DNA of 64,000 bases from an uncultured Bacteroidales bacterium (GCA_900318955.1 ONMJ01000001.1:163381-227380); one strand, 5' to 3'. Positions 33,832 through 44,200 are shown, numbered from the stretch's first letter. A program made the numbers and translations. The notes: a model not told the origin generated them from the sequence alone.

Positions 33832-34725
33832 TTATTGACCCAGAAATTGTCGCGGAGTGATCCCCGCGACTTTTTTGAATATGCGGTTGAAGTGGTGGGG
33901 ATAGTCAAAACCGAGAAGATGTGAGGTTTCGCTGACATTGTATCCTTGCATAAGAAGATTCTTCCCTTTCTCGACTATAAAAGAATGGATATAACCTATT
34001 GCGGTCCCGCCCGTTGCTTTGTGGATCATGTCGCCGAGGTAGCGTGGCGAATAGGCCAGTTCGGAAGCGCAGTATTTTACAGTAGGGACACCGCCATCAG
34101 TCTGTTTCCCGTCCGCATAGTAGTTGATGAGAAGCTGATGAAAACGTTTCAGCATGTCGGAAGAGTCTTTGTCTTCAGCGGAAATCTGTCTTAGGTAAAT
34201 GCGGTTGCAGTATTCCAGAATCACATGGATATATCCCAGAAGCAGGGAGCGAAGCGAGGGGGAGTCCTCATTTTCCTGAAGTTCATGTCTCATCTGGACG
34301 AGTAGCTGGGTGATTCGCCCCCATTCAGCGGTAGTGGTGCGTAGGGAATCAGTATAAAAATATGAAAAGAAACGGTATCCCTGCAACTGCTTCTCCATCT
34401 CTCTCCCCTTGAATAATTCTGGCGACCAAAGCAGTGCCCATCCTGTCACCGGAACCAGCTCTCCGTTATCCTCTTTTCCTCCGATCTGTCCCGGAGCAAG
34501 GGCTAGGATGGATCCGTCTGAAGCGTCAAACATCTTCATCCCATAGGTGAGTCGTTTTGGAAATTCGGGCTGAATGAAAAGCGCGTATACACCATAGTTA
34601 TTCAGGCTGGTGTGTATTGGAGAGACCTCGTCATAATGGACGATGCTCACTAGTGGATGGAGAATAGGAGCATTCACAAAGGAGGCATATATATTGGGAT
34701 CAGAGAGTTGCAGAACCTTTTTCAT
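33832..34725 (-). CDS. AraC-family transcriptional regulator
   Basis: 297 residues. The N-terminal 160 residues form a cupin-type sensor domain (MFDASDGSILALAPG, GWALLWSPELF). The C-terminal 100 residues contain the two AraC helix-turn-helix motifs: VKYCASELAYSPRYLGDMIH and VSETSHLLGFDYPHHFNRIF, followed by KVAGITPRQF. It is divergent from the lipoprotein alpha/beta hydrolase gene at 34848, whose control region carries repeated boxes suited to such a regulator. It has its own -7 box (TATATTTG, 34752-34759). The effector is unknown. Confidence 0.92.
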   Translation of the reverse strand: MKKVLQLSDPNIYASFVNAPILHPLVSIVHYDEVSPIHTSLNNYGVYALFIQPEFPKRLTYGMKMFDASDGSILALAPGQIGGKEDNGELVPVTGWALLWSPELFKGREMEKQLQGYRFFSYFYTDSLRTTTAEWGRITQLLVQMRHELQENEDSPSLRSLLLGYIHVILEYCNRIYLRQISAEDKDSSDMLKRFHQLLINYYADGKQTDGGVPTVKYCASELAYSPRYLGDMIHKATGGTAIGYIHSFIVEKGKNLLMQGYNVSETSHLLGFDYPHHFNRIFKKVAGITPRQFLGQ

Positions 34726-34751
34726 ATGTGAAATTTGGGGTAATAACAGTG

Positions 34752-34833
34752 CAAATATATGAAAAGTCTGCGTTATTGGTTAATATTGGATAATTTTCTG
34801 TTATATTTTATCCAAATATACCCCGTACATTTG
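34752..34833. promoter_or_regulatory. Divergent control region with repeated boxes (AraC regulator / hydrolase)
   Basis: A minus-strand -7 box (TATATTTG, 34752-34759) serves the araC-type gene and a plus-strand one (TACATTTG, 34826-34833) the hydrolase. Between them lie a 10-bp tandem repeat, TATTGGTTAA then TATTGGATAA (34774-34793), and an inverted copy TTATCCAAATA (34808-34818). The inner arms TTGGATAA and TTATCCAA pair exactly. Neither promoter has a good -33 TTTG, as expected for activator-dependent genes. The boxes are candidate AraC-protein sites. Confidence 0.5.
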
Positions 34834-34847
34834 CAAAAACCCTGAAT

Positions 34848-35921
34848 ATGAAGCATTTTATCCCCATCGCCCTCGCATCCCTGATGCTGCTTGGCTGCAA
34901 AACAAACACTAAAGATATGAGTACGCTTACACTTACCCAGGAGTGGGACAAGACATTCCCCAAATCAGAACTTGTCAATCATTGCAAAGTGACTTTCCAC
35001 AACCGCTATGGCATTGAACTGGCGGCCGATATGTATGTACCCAAGGATGCTGAAGGCAAACTTCCGGGAGTTGCGGTCAGCGGCCCCTTCGGCGCTGTAA
35101 AAGAGCAGAGTAGCGGCCTGTACGCCCAGCATATGGCTGAGCGGGGTTTCGTCGCTGTAGCTTTCGATCCGTCTTTCACCGGAGAATCAGGTGGAGAGCC
35201 TCGCAGAATGGCTTCTCCCGATATCAATACTGAAGATTTCCTTGCCGCGGTAGATTTCCTTTCTACCTGTGACCTGGTTGATCCCGAGCGTATCGGTATC
35301 ATCGGTATCTGCGGTTTTGGTGGTATGGCAGTAAATGCTGCCGCTTTGGATCCCCGTATCAAGGCTACGATGGCTTCTACCATGTACGATATGAGTAAAG
35401 TCAATGTCGAGGGCTACTTCGCAAGTGAAGACACTCCTTCCCAGCGTATGGAAAAACGCAAGGCTCTGGCGGCGCAGCGTACCGAGGACTATAAAAATGG
35501 AACATACAAGAGGGCAGGCGGCGTTATTGATCCGCTTCCGGACGATGCTCCATGGTTTGTGAAAGATTACCATGCATATTACAAGACTCCTCGCGGATAT
35601 CACAAGAGAAGCGGGAACTCCAATGACGGATGGAATGTCATCGGATGCCAGAGCTTCATGAATCAGCCGCTTCTCTGCTGGGCTCAGGAGATTGAGAACC
35701 CCGTGCTATTGATTCATGGAGAGAGGGCTCACAGCCGCTATTTCAGCGAATATGCCTTTGAGCGTATGACAGGGAAGCACGTGGAAGGGGAGAGCGCCAA
35801 AGAGGGAAACAAAGAGCTTCTCATTATACCCGGGGCTTCCCATGTGGATCTCTATGACGATGTCGCCGGAGTAATTCCTTACGACAAGATTGAATCCTTC
35901 TTCAAAGACAATCTTAAGTAG
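34848..35921 (+). CDS. Lipoprotein alpha/beta hydrolase with Cys at the nucleophile elbow
   Basis: 357 residues with lipobox LLGCK (Cys near residue 17). The alpha/beta-hydrolase core includes GIELAADMYVPKDAEGKLPG, GPFGAVKEQ, FDPSFTGESGGEPR and the elbow IGICGFGGMAVNAAA, where Cys takes the usual Ser place, as in dienelactone hydrolase. The acid and His are probably in LLIHGERAHSR and IPGASHVDLYDD. It would act in the periplasm on a small ester or similar substrate. It is followed 2 bp later by a small cyclophilin-like lipoprotein and controlled by the divergent AraC protein. Confidence 0.85.
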   Translation: MKHFIPIALASLMLLGCKTNTKDMSTLTLTQEWDKTFPKSELVNHCKVTFHNRYGIELAADMYVPKDAEGKLPGVAVSGPFGAVKEQSSGLYAQHMAERGFVAVAFDPSFTGESGGEPRRMASPDINTEDFLAAVDFLSTCDLVDPERIGIIGICGFGGMAVNAAALDPRIKATMASTMYDMSKVNVEGYFASEDTPSQRMEKRKALAAQRTEDYKNGTYKRAGGVIDPLPDDAPWFVKDYHAYYKTPRGYHKRSGNSNDGWNVIGCQSFMNQPLLCWAQEIENPVLLIHGERAHSRYFSEYAFERMTGKHVEGESAKEGNKELLIIPGASHVDLYDDVAGVIPYDKIESFFKDNLK

Positions 35922-35923
35922 AC

Positions 35924-36421
35924 GTGAAAAAGATTCTTCATTTAATTACCGGGCTTGGAGCAGGACTTATGCTCCTAGCCCTTCTCTCTTGCACCAAAGG
36001 GGAACAGCCTTTGCAGACTCCTGAGAAGCAAGTTGAGATAAAAGAGCAAGAACAAAAGATGACAGACAAGATTCAATTGACAATTTCCGGAACCACTCTT
36101 CCGGTGCTCATAGAAGATAATGTCGCCACAAGAGCACTTGTATCGGCACTTCGAGAAAGTTCAATTACCTATACCGCCAGAGATTACGGCGGTTTTGAAA
36201 AAGTAGGTGCTCTCGGGCGTTCACTACCGACGAGCGATACTGACATTACTACTCAGGCGGGAGATGTAATCCTTTATAATGGGGACAATATAGTCCTTTT
36301 CTACGGAAGCAACTCCTGGAGCTATACCCGTCTCGGTAAGATACAGTATAAGAGTCTGGACGAGCTCAAATCCTTCCTTAAGGCAGGAGGCGGGAATATA
36401 AGCGTGACACTGTCTCTATAA
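35924..36421 (+). CDS. Lipoprotein with cyclophilin-like fold
   Basis: 165 residues starting at GTG at 35924. Lipobox LLSC places Cys near residue 23. The 110-residue C-terminal part (KIQLTISGTTLPVLIEDN, DYGGFEKVGALGRSLP, GDVILYNGDNIVLFYGSNSW) matches the small cyclophilin-like family found in many Bacteroidetes and Firmicutes, which lacks evidence of isomerase activity. It is co-directional with and 2 bp after the hydrolase gene, so it belongs to the same unit. A strong hairpin terminator follows at 36425-36461. Confidence 0.8.
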   Translation: MKKILHLITGLGAGLMLLALLSCTKGEQPLQTPEKQVEIKEQEQKMTDKIQLTISGTTLPVLIEDNVATRALVSALRESSITYTARDYGGFEKVGALGRSLPTSDTDITTQAGDVILYNGDNIVLFYGSNSWSYTRLGKIQYKSLDELKSFLKAGGGNISVTLSL

Positions 36422-36424
36422 AAT

Positions 36425-36461
36425 AAAGAGGCGACTGATAATCTCTATCGGTCGCCTCTTT
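36425..36461. terminator. Bidirectional terminator between converging genes
   Basis: An 11-bp perfect stem, AAAGAGGCGAC (36425-36435) with GTCGCCTCTTT (36451-36461), extends inwards through a G-T pair and four more pairs to a 5-base loop. A-tract and T-tract flanks let it work on both strands, ending the hydrolase operon and the opposing lipoprotein gene. Confidence 0.85.
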
Positions 36462-36483
36462 AGGAAACTATGAATAAACTGTC

Positions 36484-38739
36484 TTATTTCATATAGAGTT
36501 TGTCGAGAACGAATCCGCCGTCGCGGGTGAGGGCTGCGATGTAGACTTCGTCACCTATAACTCTGACGCAGCAGTCTGCAAGATTTCCAGTTCCGACTTC
36601 TTTCTCGAGATCGGTTGCATCATGGATAGGAGAGGTCATCAGGCCTTCCTTGGCAGCGAGAGAAGAAAGAAGGTCTCCCTTGTCCTCGATGATTTCGATG
36701 CGAGCCTTTGTCTCGCCGATGATACGGGCATAAGCGATATACTTCTTTCCGTTGAATTCGAAGAAGTTGTATCCCCATGTATTGACGCCTTCTGCGGAAG
36801 AAGCGCTGAGAGTGTATTCATCCCATCCGTTAGCTTTTCCGCCGGTCGGTGCAACAAGATTGGCAATGGAACCGTTGGTGAGGAAGAGCTTATTGTCACC
36901 GGGATAGACAGTAAGGTCTTTAATGCCGTCCGGGCTGCTTCCACCTGCATGAATGTGTGTTACGGCAGTGCGTGCTCCATTGGCGATAGAGAGAACGACG
37001 GTCTTCGGCTGGTTGAATGACGGGAAGTAAACCTTTGCATTAGACCAGTCTCCTTCTACGAAGAAGCGGTCGCCGTAACGGCGCCAGTCATTGACATTAT
37101 TAGCTGCGTCATAGCAATACCCTGCAATCTTTGTAGGAGCTGCATCAACGCCATCCTTGTAGGCATAGAGTCTCAGCTGAGCGGCATCTGAATCAGTGGC
37201 AGTAAGGTTACAGAGGAGAAGGACATCCTTGCCTCCGTTCACGCTTGGATCTGTGTTCTTTATCATACGGACAAAAGAGGTAGCGAAAATGGAACCGCCG
37301 TTTATTCCAGTCTTGTTAAGAGCCTTCTGTACGGTCTTATCCTTGATACTTACAGCAGCAACGTTGGCATAACCTGAAGCTTTAGGCAGATAGATGTATT
37401 CATCGTCCATCGCAAGACCGCGGGCCATTCCATAACCGTCGGGATTGGCAATAGAGACACCTGTAATGTTGCTCGTAGCATACCAAGGGGTATCACCCTC
37501 CTTGTAGAATCCCCATACTCTTTCCAGAGTCAGAACTTTTTCCTGTCCGGCAATCTGGATAATCTTTACCTGCTGAACGATTGCACCATTGTCCTTGCGG
37601 ACGATGTCAATAACGGCCTCACGAGGAGCCCCGGTAGTGTTTTCTTCGAGGGTGAGGGTAAGGACATAAGCTGATTTTGTGAGAACAGCCTTGACCCAGG
37701 TAGCCTCTGCAGGAATCTTTACCTCGACATCTACATTTGAAGTAAGGTCGATATTGAATCTTCCGGCTTCTGCGGGGATTGCCTGATAGTCAGCTTCTGA
37801 AGTGAGGATAACAACTTCTGCTTTGACTGTGAAGTTTAGTTTCACCATTGAGAAGAGGCCTGCGTCATTCTGGGCCCATACTAGAACCTGGCCGTCAGTG
37901 ACAGGGTCAGGGACGTTTACTACAACCTTGCCATCAGCAATCTTTGCGGTATAATTTCCACCTGCGAAGCAGTCTACGACGGTATTTTCATTTCCGTTCT
38001 GGACGGTGTATTCGATGTTGAGAACAGCACCGGCTGTGACTTCCTGCTCGGGATTTGCGATGACCAGCTTGAATGCTTTTGCAACGGGGATGCTGAACGA
38101 GCTTCCGTCCTTAAGAGTGAATACAACGGCTTCCTCACCGGGCTCAATCTTCTCGAACATTGAGTCTCCGCTGATTCCGTCCTCACCCTTGACATGGCCG
38201 AGGTTGGTCTCCTTGCTGCCGATGGTCATGATGAGATCTCCATTTGCATTGACAGAAAATACAGGAACTACTGTTGCAGGGACTTTAGCTCCGTCTACGA
38301 GGATGAATTCTCCATCGATAGTCCAATAGTAATTGTTGTCGGTATCAAGCTTAAGGGACGGGGTCTTACCATCATTTCCGGTTTTTCCGGTAGGTCCGGC
38401 AGGGCCTGTTTGTCCGTTTTCACCATTGGTACCATTTTTACCGTTAGTACCGTGATAAAGGGTTACAGTCTTTCCGCCTACGAAAGTAATTGTGTAGCCG
38501 GTCTTGTCAGGGAGTTCCTGGATGCTCTGGACATAACCTCCTTTTTTCCACTCTTCGATGGTCGAGGTAAGCCCGGCAATCTGAGAGTTGATAGATCTAA
38601 TGTCATCTTGGATCTTGGTGATCTGATCTTTGATGGTCTTGACATCGCTCTTAATGGTGGTGTCGTCATACTCCTTGGCGCATCCGATAAGGGCAATGCC
38701 TAATGAGAAGGCGAGGAATAAATTAAAGATTCTTTTCAT
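36484..38739 (-). CDS. DUF4988/BACON lipoprotein with collagen-like segment
   Basis: 751 residues, with lipobox LIGCAK. Order: a short coiled coil (DVKTIKDQITKIQDDIRSIN, about residues 32-65), a DUF4988-type region, a Gly-x-y collagen-like stretch at about 98-127 (NGENGQTGPAGPTGKTGNDG), a further DUF4988-type part, a BACON-like beta domain near 315-395, and a C-terminal domain of about 350 residues like DUF4623. The last domain is shared with the DUF1735 lipoprotein at 45893-47875. Such proteins are surface-exposed glycan-binding components of PULs. It has its own promoter with the GntR operator element at 38775-38790. Confidence 0.8.
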   Translation of the reverse strand: MKRIFNLFLAFSLGIALIGCAKEYDDTTIKSDVKTIKDQITKIQDDIRSINSQIAGLTSTIEEWKKGGYVQSIQELPDKTGYTITFVGGKTVTLYHGTNGKNGTNGENGQTGPAGPTGKTGNDGKTPSLKLDTDNNYYWTIDGEFILVDGAKVPATVVPVFSVNANGDLIMTIGSKETNLGHVKGEDGISGDSMFEKIEPGEEAVVFTLKDGSSFSIPVAKAFKLVIANPEQEVTAGAVLNIEYTVQNGNENTVVDCFAGGNYTAKIADGKVVVNVPDPVTDGQVLVWAQNDAGLFSMVKLNFTVKAEVVILTSEADYQAIPAEAGRFNIDLTSNVDVEVKIPAEATWVKAVLTKSAYVLTLTLEENTTGAPREAVIDIVRKDNGAIVQQVKIIQIAGQEKVLTLERVWGFYKEGDTPWYATSNITGVSIANPDGYGMARGLAMDDEYIYLPKASGYANVAAVSIKDKTVQKALNKTGINGGSIFATSFVRMIKNTDPSVNGGKDVLLLCNLTATDSDAAQLRLYAYKDGVDAAPTKIAGYCYDAANNVNDWRRYGDRFFVEGDWSNAKVYFPSFNQPKTVVLSIANGARTAVTHIHAGGSSPDGIKDLTVYPGDNKLFLTNGSIANLVAPTGGKANGWDEYTLSASSAEGVNTWGYNFFEFNGKKYIAYARIIGETKARIEIIEDKGDLLSSLAAKEGLMTSPIHDATDLEKEVGTGNLADCCVRVIGDEVYIAALTRDGGFVLDKLYMK

Positions 38740-38774
38740 TTTTTTGTGTTTTATGTGTTAGATTTATTTTCAAG

Positions 38775-38830
38775 TGTGGTGTACTGTGGTATCACTTGGC
38801 AAAGATAAGAATAATAGATAAATTATCAAA
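38775..38830 (-). promoter_or_regulatory. Promoter with PUL operator element, upstream of DUF4988 lipoprotein
   Basis: On the minus strand TTTG (38830-38827), a 19-bp spacer and TATCTTTG (38807-38800) form a full Bacteroidetes promoter. Just downstream, plus-strand TGTGGTGTACTGTGGT (38775-38790), a TGTGGT direct repeat around GTAC, would block transcription start if bound. The same element occurs at 57148-57163 and, with one mismatch, at 58280-58295. Confidence 0.75.
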
Positions 38831-39854
38831 AGGTAAATCGCATGTTCATGCGGAATGGGCTATGAATTTTTTCCATATGCCTGTTTATAATCATATCGGC
38901 AGCCATCCGGCCCATCAGAGCGAAGTCTGTGGAGACTGTTGTAAGTCCTCCGAGGATGAGTTCATCCATTTCAGATTCATTGTATGAAATTATCTGAACA
39001 TCGTCTCCGATTGCGAGTTTGGCCTCGTGTATGGCGTGGGTAAGGGATACGAGACCGGCGTCTCTTTGAGAATTGAGCACCAGGAAAGTGTCTCCTTTAT
39101 TAATATCTTTCGGAGCCGAATTGAGATACTCGACAAGTACCCCATGTTCTTTTGAGAAACGGTCGACTCCTTTTCGGATACATGGGCCGTACAAGGAGGT
39201 CGGAAGGGTGATAACGCGCAATTTGCTGATATGCCTTTGAGCTTTGATTCCCTGGTTCAACCCATCGTAGATGTCATTCTCGAAGTCCTGATAGACTGCG
39301 CCGTAGTTATTGCCGGTATATCCGCTCAGAACATGGTCAAGCATGATCAGCTTCCGGTTGGGTATACGGGAAAGCTGCTTGACAGCGCGTGCTTGAGAGT
39401 CGGGATCAAGAGGGAAGTGGGGAGTGACCACGTAATAATCGAAACTGTCCAGATAGTTGTCAAGGTAGTATTGGAGAAGATCAAGACTTTGGTTGTGGTT
39501 TACTATAGTCACTTCGGCCTTACCGCTGAGCGATTCTGCGAATGCGTTGAAGAGAATCTGCTTATAGACCGAGAATTTGTCGAAAATGGCAAGGACCTTT
39601 GGAAGACCAACCTTCTGCAGGTCTGCTGCGTAGAATCCCTTTCCCTGTTTTGGAACGATAAGATTCTTGTTCACAAGTACCCCATAGGCCTTTTTGACCG
39701 TTTCCTTGGAGATATTCAATTTTGCGGCCAGCTCGTTCATGGAGGGAATCTGCTTTCCCGCCTTAAGGATGCCGTCGTGCATTGCTGTTTCAACCTGAGA
39801 AACCAGTTGTTTGTAAAGTGATACTTTACTGGTCGGATCGATTCTGAATTCCAT
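38826..39854 (-). CDS. GntR-family regulator with LacI-type sensor domain
   Basis: 342 residues. Residues 8-78 are a GntR winged helix (SLYKQLVSQVETAMHDG, GKQIPSMNELAAKLNISKET, IVPKQGKGFY). The rest is a periplasmic-binding-protein-like sensor (about 90-330), including YDYYVVTPHFPLDP-type strands and QIISYNESEMDELILGGLTT. This architecture is typical of sugar-responsive regulators such as AraR. It is the last gene of the minus-strand PUL operon, 19 bp after the FN3-glycosidase gene, and therefore likely autoregulated through the operator upstream of the isomerase gene at 57133. It probably represses until a sugar is present. Confidence 0.9.
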   Translation of the reverse strand: MEFRIDPTSKVSLYKQLVSQVETAMHDGILKAGKQIPSMNELAAKLNISKETVKKAYGVLVNKNLIVPKQGKGFYAADLQKVGLPKVLAIFDKFSVYKQILFNAFAESLSGKAEVTIVNHNQSLDLLQYYLDNYLDSFDYYVVTPHFPLDPDSQARAVKQLSRIPNRKLIMLDHVLSGYTGNNYGAVYQDFENDIYDGLNQGIKAQRHISKLRVITLPTSLYGPCIRKGVDRFSKEHGVLVEYLNSAPKDINKGDTFLVLNSQRDAGLVSLTHAIHEAKLAIGDDVQIISYNESEMDELILGGLTTVSTDFALMGRMAADMIINRHMEKIHSPFRMNMRFTF

Positions 39855-39873
39855 ATTCTTGTCTGTTATTATA

Positions 39874-41214
39874 TTATCTAAGGAAAAATCCGAGAGTTGT
39901 GACTACCGGCCTGTTCCCGCCGGTAAGGTCGTTGAGGTGGCCTCTATCTTTTACCCACATTCCGGTTGAACCGCCTCCGTCGAGATTGAGCGCACCTATG
40001 CAGCCGAGTCCCTTCATTATCTTTGCCATTTGTAGGGTGGTTGCTCCATCTGAGCTTGCGATTCTTCCGTCGCAGATGAGTAGGATTATGGTGCCGTCTT
40101 CTTTATAACCGACAGCAGTGCGGTCAGGATGCTGAGTAACTCCGAAGATATCGTCGGCCCAGAGCTCGTAATTGGTCTCCCAATACCCTCTGGCGGTCTT
40201 TTCATTGGAGATTGGACATTTTCCGTCCTTTAGCAGAACCGGTCCGCAGGTGATAGCATTGAATGGAATCCATGAGGAAGGGATGCAGGGGTAGGAAGTA
40301 CTTCCGATGGGGCAAACTGTCTCACCGGCAGTGGACGGAATGGGCTTGTCATATACATAGACCGTCCCGTGCTCAGGCGTGAATGACCAGAAGACGCCTG
40401 GTACGCCGCTTCTGTCAACTCCGAAGAGCCCTCTTGACACTGGGTGCAGCTTCCCGTCAGCGCTCCAGTATTCTCGGTCAATACGGATCTTATCCTCGTC
40501 TTCGGATACTCTCCAAGGGGTCTGGACTCCGTCATTAATCGCAAAACCTATCGGGCGTAGGAACTTTCCGCTGAAAATGCCCCCGTTGATAAGGACCAGG
40601 CATTTCTCATTTGCCTCTGCTTGCTGGTCTATTGTAAGGGTTTTCTGGTCGCCGGGGAAAAGGACTTTGAATTCGACAGCTCCGTCGCATCTTGCAGAGG
40701 CGTACCATGCGTGGAAAGGTTTCCCTTCAAGAGGTTCCTCTGTTTTATAGACCTTTACATCTCCCGGAAGGGACAGTCCGCTGACTTCTGTCCAGTTGAA
40801 ACGAATAGTTTCCGAAGGGTCTTCATCCTCCGGCTCTTTTTCTGCAGCCGGAGTCTTCAGAACGGGAAAATCTTCCCGCAGCGAGAGGGCTCCGTCGTTT
40901 CTGAATGCCTGCAGGGAATAACGGTATTCGCTCTCAGGGAGCATGTCTTCCGCGAGGAATGTTGTAGTATTCTGTGGAAGAACTATCCTGTTTTGCTGCA
41001 ATCCCGTGCTTCCTTTTACAAATAGATAATATCCGTCCTCGTCCTTGCAGTTGTCCTCCCATACCAAGGAGGCACTTGTTGGGTTAACGAGCGAAGCCGA
41101 GAGACTGGTAGGCGAGGGGAGAGTATCCGCCGATGCCGGCTGCTTTCCGTCGCATGCCGACAGTGAGATGATAAGGAGGGAGAGAGCTCCGAATATTGAT
41201 TTATTCCTTTTCAT
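39874..41214 (-). CDS. Lipoprotein with FN3 and phosphodiester glycosidase (NAGPA-like) domains
   Basis: About 446 residues from the ATG at 41214, which begins the signal peptide MKRNKSIFGALSLLIISLSA with lipobox Cys. It overlaps the preceding gene by 14 bp. Order: fibronectin type III-like region (SLSASLVNPTSASLVWEDNC, about residues 35-120), a linker, and the phosphodiester glycosidase domain (about 190-446) with CLVLINGGIFSGKF, PFNAITCGPVLLKDG, IILLICDGRIASSDGA and ALNLDGGGSTGMWV. It is predicted to face the cell surface or periplasm and to cleave sugar phosphodiesters or related bonds. Its paralogue at 32971-33819 lies outside the PUL. Confidence 0.85.
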   Translation of the reverse strand: MKRNKSIFGALSLLIISLSACDGKQPASADTLPSPTSLSASLVNPTSASLVWEDNCKDEDGYYLFVKGSTGLQQNRIVLPQNTTTFLAEDMLPESEYRYSLQAFRNDGALSLREDFPVLKTPAAEKEPEDEDPSETIRFNWTEVSGLSLPGDVKVYKTEEPLEGKPFHAWYASARCDGAVEFKVLFPGDQKTLTIDQQAEANEKCLVLINGGIFSGKFLRPIGFAINDGVQTPWRVSEDEDKIRIDREYWSADGKLHPVSRGLFGVDRSGVPGVFWSFTPEHGTVYVYDKPIPSTAGETVCPIGSTSYPCIPSSWIPFNAITCGPVLLKDGKCPISNEKTARGYWETNYELWADDIFGVTQHPDRTAVGYKEDGTIILLICDGRIASSDGATTLQMAKIMKGLGCIGALNLDGGGSTGMWVKDRGHLNDLTGGNRPVVTTLGFFLR

Positions 41215-44200
41215 AAACAAGAACATCCAAGTCATATTGTCCTAAATCCAACTTTTGGGACCGTAGAGGGGTAAAGTCGAGATCCCTTCCTTCCACAAAG
41301 CGGTATCCGGGGACATCAATAATTCCCTTCTCCCTTCTGTCACCTGTGTTGGTGACTACAATGGCCATTCTGTCTCCGGAGCGGAAACTCCTTGCGGTAA
41401 GCTCCGGATTAGAGCAGGTGAATCCCTCAGTGGCGGTGTATCGACCCTCCAGCAAAAGCTCTGGCCACGCATGTCGGAGAGCATTGATTTTGGCAAGATG
41501 GGCCTGATATACAGGTGTTTCATCGATTAGCCCGCGGCAGCGGAATACCTCAATATCGTTGCGGAGACCCTTTAGGAGGGTATTATTAACCCTTCTCGGC
41601 ACATCGTTATCGTCCCTGACGCATCTATCGCTCCATATCACCTCCGGGAAGGTGTAGCGGAACCACTCGGGGAAACTCTCAGGAAGTGCTGTAAACTCAA
41701 CTATATGGACAAAGTCGCAGAACTGGCTGGTGCAATCGCTCAGCCATTCCGTACCGAGGGCGAATTCGGGGTCTTTAGCCTTTATATGGTCGCGTATTTC
41801 TCGAAGCGCATCTGCCTTATAGGCTCCTGTGTAGATATCTTGGACCGGGTATTCCCGGGAAAGGTCCCAGTTCGGAAACTCTTCAGCCACACCGAGTTGG
41901 TCATAGAAAACAGCATCGGCCCCATAAGACATTGCCCTGTCGGCCCAGTCGAGGAGCTGATCCCGCCAAAGGCGCTTTGACATATCGGCAATCACAAAGG
42001 TTCGGGAGTCGTAATAGCCGAGGGTGGTCCCTTGCCCGGTAAATTTGTAATGCTCCGTGAATTCTCTTCCGGTATTGTCCTTATTTGAGACAAGGCGACC
42101 TCCGCCATTTCTGTAGAAATCGCTTTCTACGTCGATCAGACGTCCGTTGAAGTACAGAAGCAGGCGATTCCCCTTGGACCTGTAGTTGGCAATTGCCTCC
42201 TTCCATGCCTCATCTCCACCCTGAGAATCATCGACTGTATAGTTTGGGTAACCGTTGTCCATACCTTCCTTCCACCATCCGAAGGCCAAGACGGCGTTGC
42301 ATCCTACGGATTCTCCAGCAGAGGCTATCCTTCCCGGGAGGTCAGTATACTTTCTAAGGTACTCTCCGTACTGGTGCTTGAATATTATCCGCTGCCATCC
42401 GGTCATATCCTGAACCCATTTCGGGACATCTGAGTGCTTCCACCAGGTGTCAGCCCACTTCCTGTATATCCTTGAGGTTGCCGTCCAATCGCCCTCGTAA
42501 GGAGCGACCACGGAGGCGTCATTGCTCCAGGAGTCCCCGCACATCGCGTTCGGATATCTGTAAAAACCGGCTTCCAGATGCTTGAAATCCGTTGTTGTGT
42601 GCCCGATTGTCCCTTCGTCAGGGTAAGTTCTGAGACCGTGCCATGTCTGCTGAAGAGAAACATCATGAGATCCGAAATACAGTCCGTGCTTCTCTCCGAC
42701 GAAGGCGAAGCAGTTGGAGGCTGCATTGCGAGGATACTGCAGATCGTACTGGCGGAACTTTTGAGCCGGGGTCATGTAGAGAGGACGAACGTCTACGTTT
42801 GAGATCTTCCAGACGGGGTTATCGAAAACTTGTCCGCCCGTATGGGTGGTGAGAAGCTTGTAATCAGCAGGGATCTGAAGATGGCCGATAAGGGGATACT
42901 GAAGCTCCCTGATGATGGTATGGGGCTCCCTGTTTTCAAGGGATGCACCAAATCGGACAAAAGTCCCTTCCGTCCATATTTTAAGGCACAGGGAGAACTC
43001 TTTGCCCCCGACCTTGTCGTAATTTAGGAAGATGGTATCTGCCTGCTTGCTGATAAGAGGCTTCTCGTCAGCCCCCGAGACTTCGATTTCCTTTTCCTCG
43101 GGAGTATTGTAATACAACCTCCAGAGGGGGGCTCCTCCTGCATAGTTCCTGCCGCCAAAAGAGAGCTTTACCAGGCGCCCGGAGGCGTCAATATCTATCT
43201 CAGTCTGAGGTAGTTCTCCGCGGTTCCCCAGAACGAAACGGCAGATATCATTGTAGAGAGCCTGATCTTGAGGAAGGGGTGATTCTGCGAGCTGGGTGAA
43301 CGAATTGGTCCCGGAGTAAAGAGCGATGGATTTTCTTCCGTAAAAGCCTGCATCCTTGTACTCTTTCATATAGCGCCTGACCCTGTCCTGAAGTGCCGGG
43401 ACGTCGGAAGGAGAGAAGATCAGTTTCCCGTCGCCGTCCGGTCCAAGACTGCCGGACCCCATCTGAGCTGCAACAGCAGAGTATTCCATCTCAAGCTCCA
43501 TCCCGCCAAGGGAGGCTTCATTAATGGCTGAAATCGTCTTTTCAAACGGATGGCGCCCCTCTGCCTTAAGGTCCCAGTACCAGTTCGGCTGCATCCAGAC
43601 CTGGTCTATACCAAGTTTCTTCCAGTACTTGTACCCGGGGGCAAGATGATATGGAATCCAGTACAATCCTTCTCCGGCGCTGTGGCAATACTCAGAAAGC
43701 CTCGGAACAATGTCCTCCCAGTTTTTGTAGCGGGAGTTGACATCAACATCATATGGAAGGTATAATTCTTCCGATGTGATATAAAAGCCGGCGAGTTCCA
43801 GATATTTGCACTGAAGAGATGAGAACATCTCCCTTGCGCTGTCTATGTACCATTTCAGGGCCTTCATCCTGTCATCGACGCTCGAAAAATCGAGTTCGTC
43901 CCCCCAGTAGGTAGTGGCGGAGGTCTTATCGGCGAAGTTTTCAAACATTATGGCATCCGGGATCCCTATGATAACTCCGCGTTTCCGAGCCGGGTCTCCT
44001 ATTCTTGATGCAACATCGGCACAGGCTTTTTCCAATTCGTATACGCCGCCTCCATCTCCAAGCCAGAGATCCAATTGATACTTCCACACTTCCTTGTCTG
44101 CGGAAACACCGGAAGGTGAGATGGTCAGATTCTTTCCATGAATCCAGTCCGATCCTTCCAAAAAGAGGAAGGCCTCAAAGAGCCAGTGTTCGCTCCCGTC

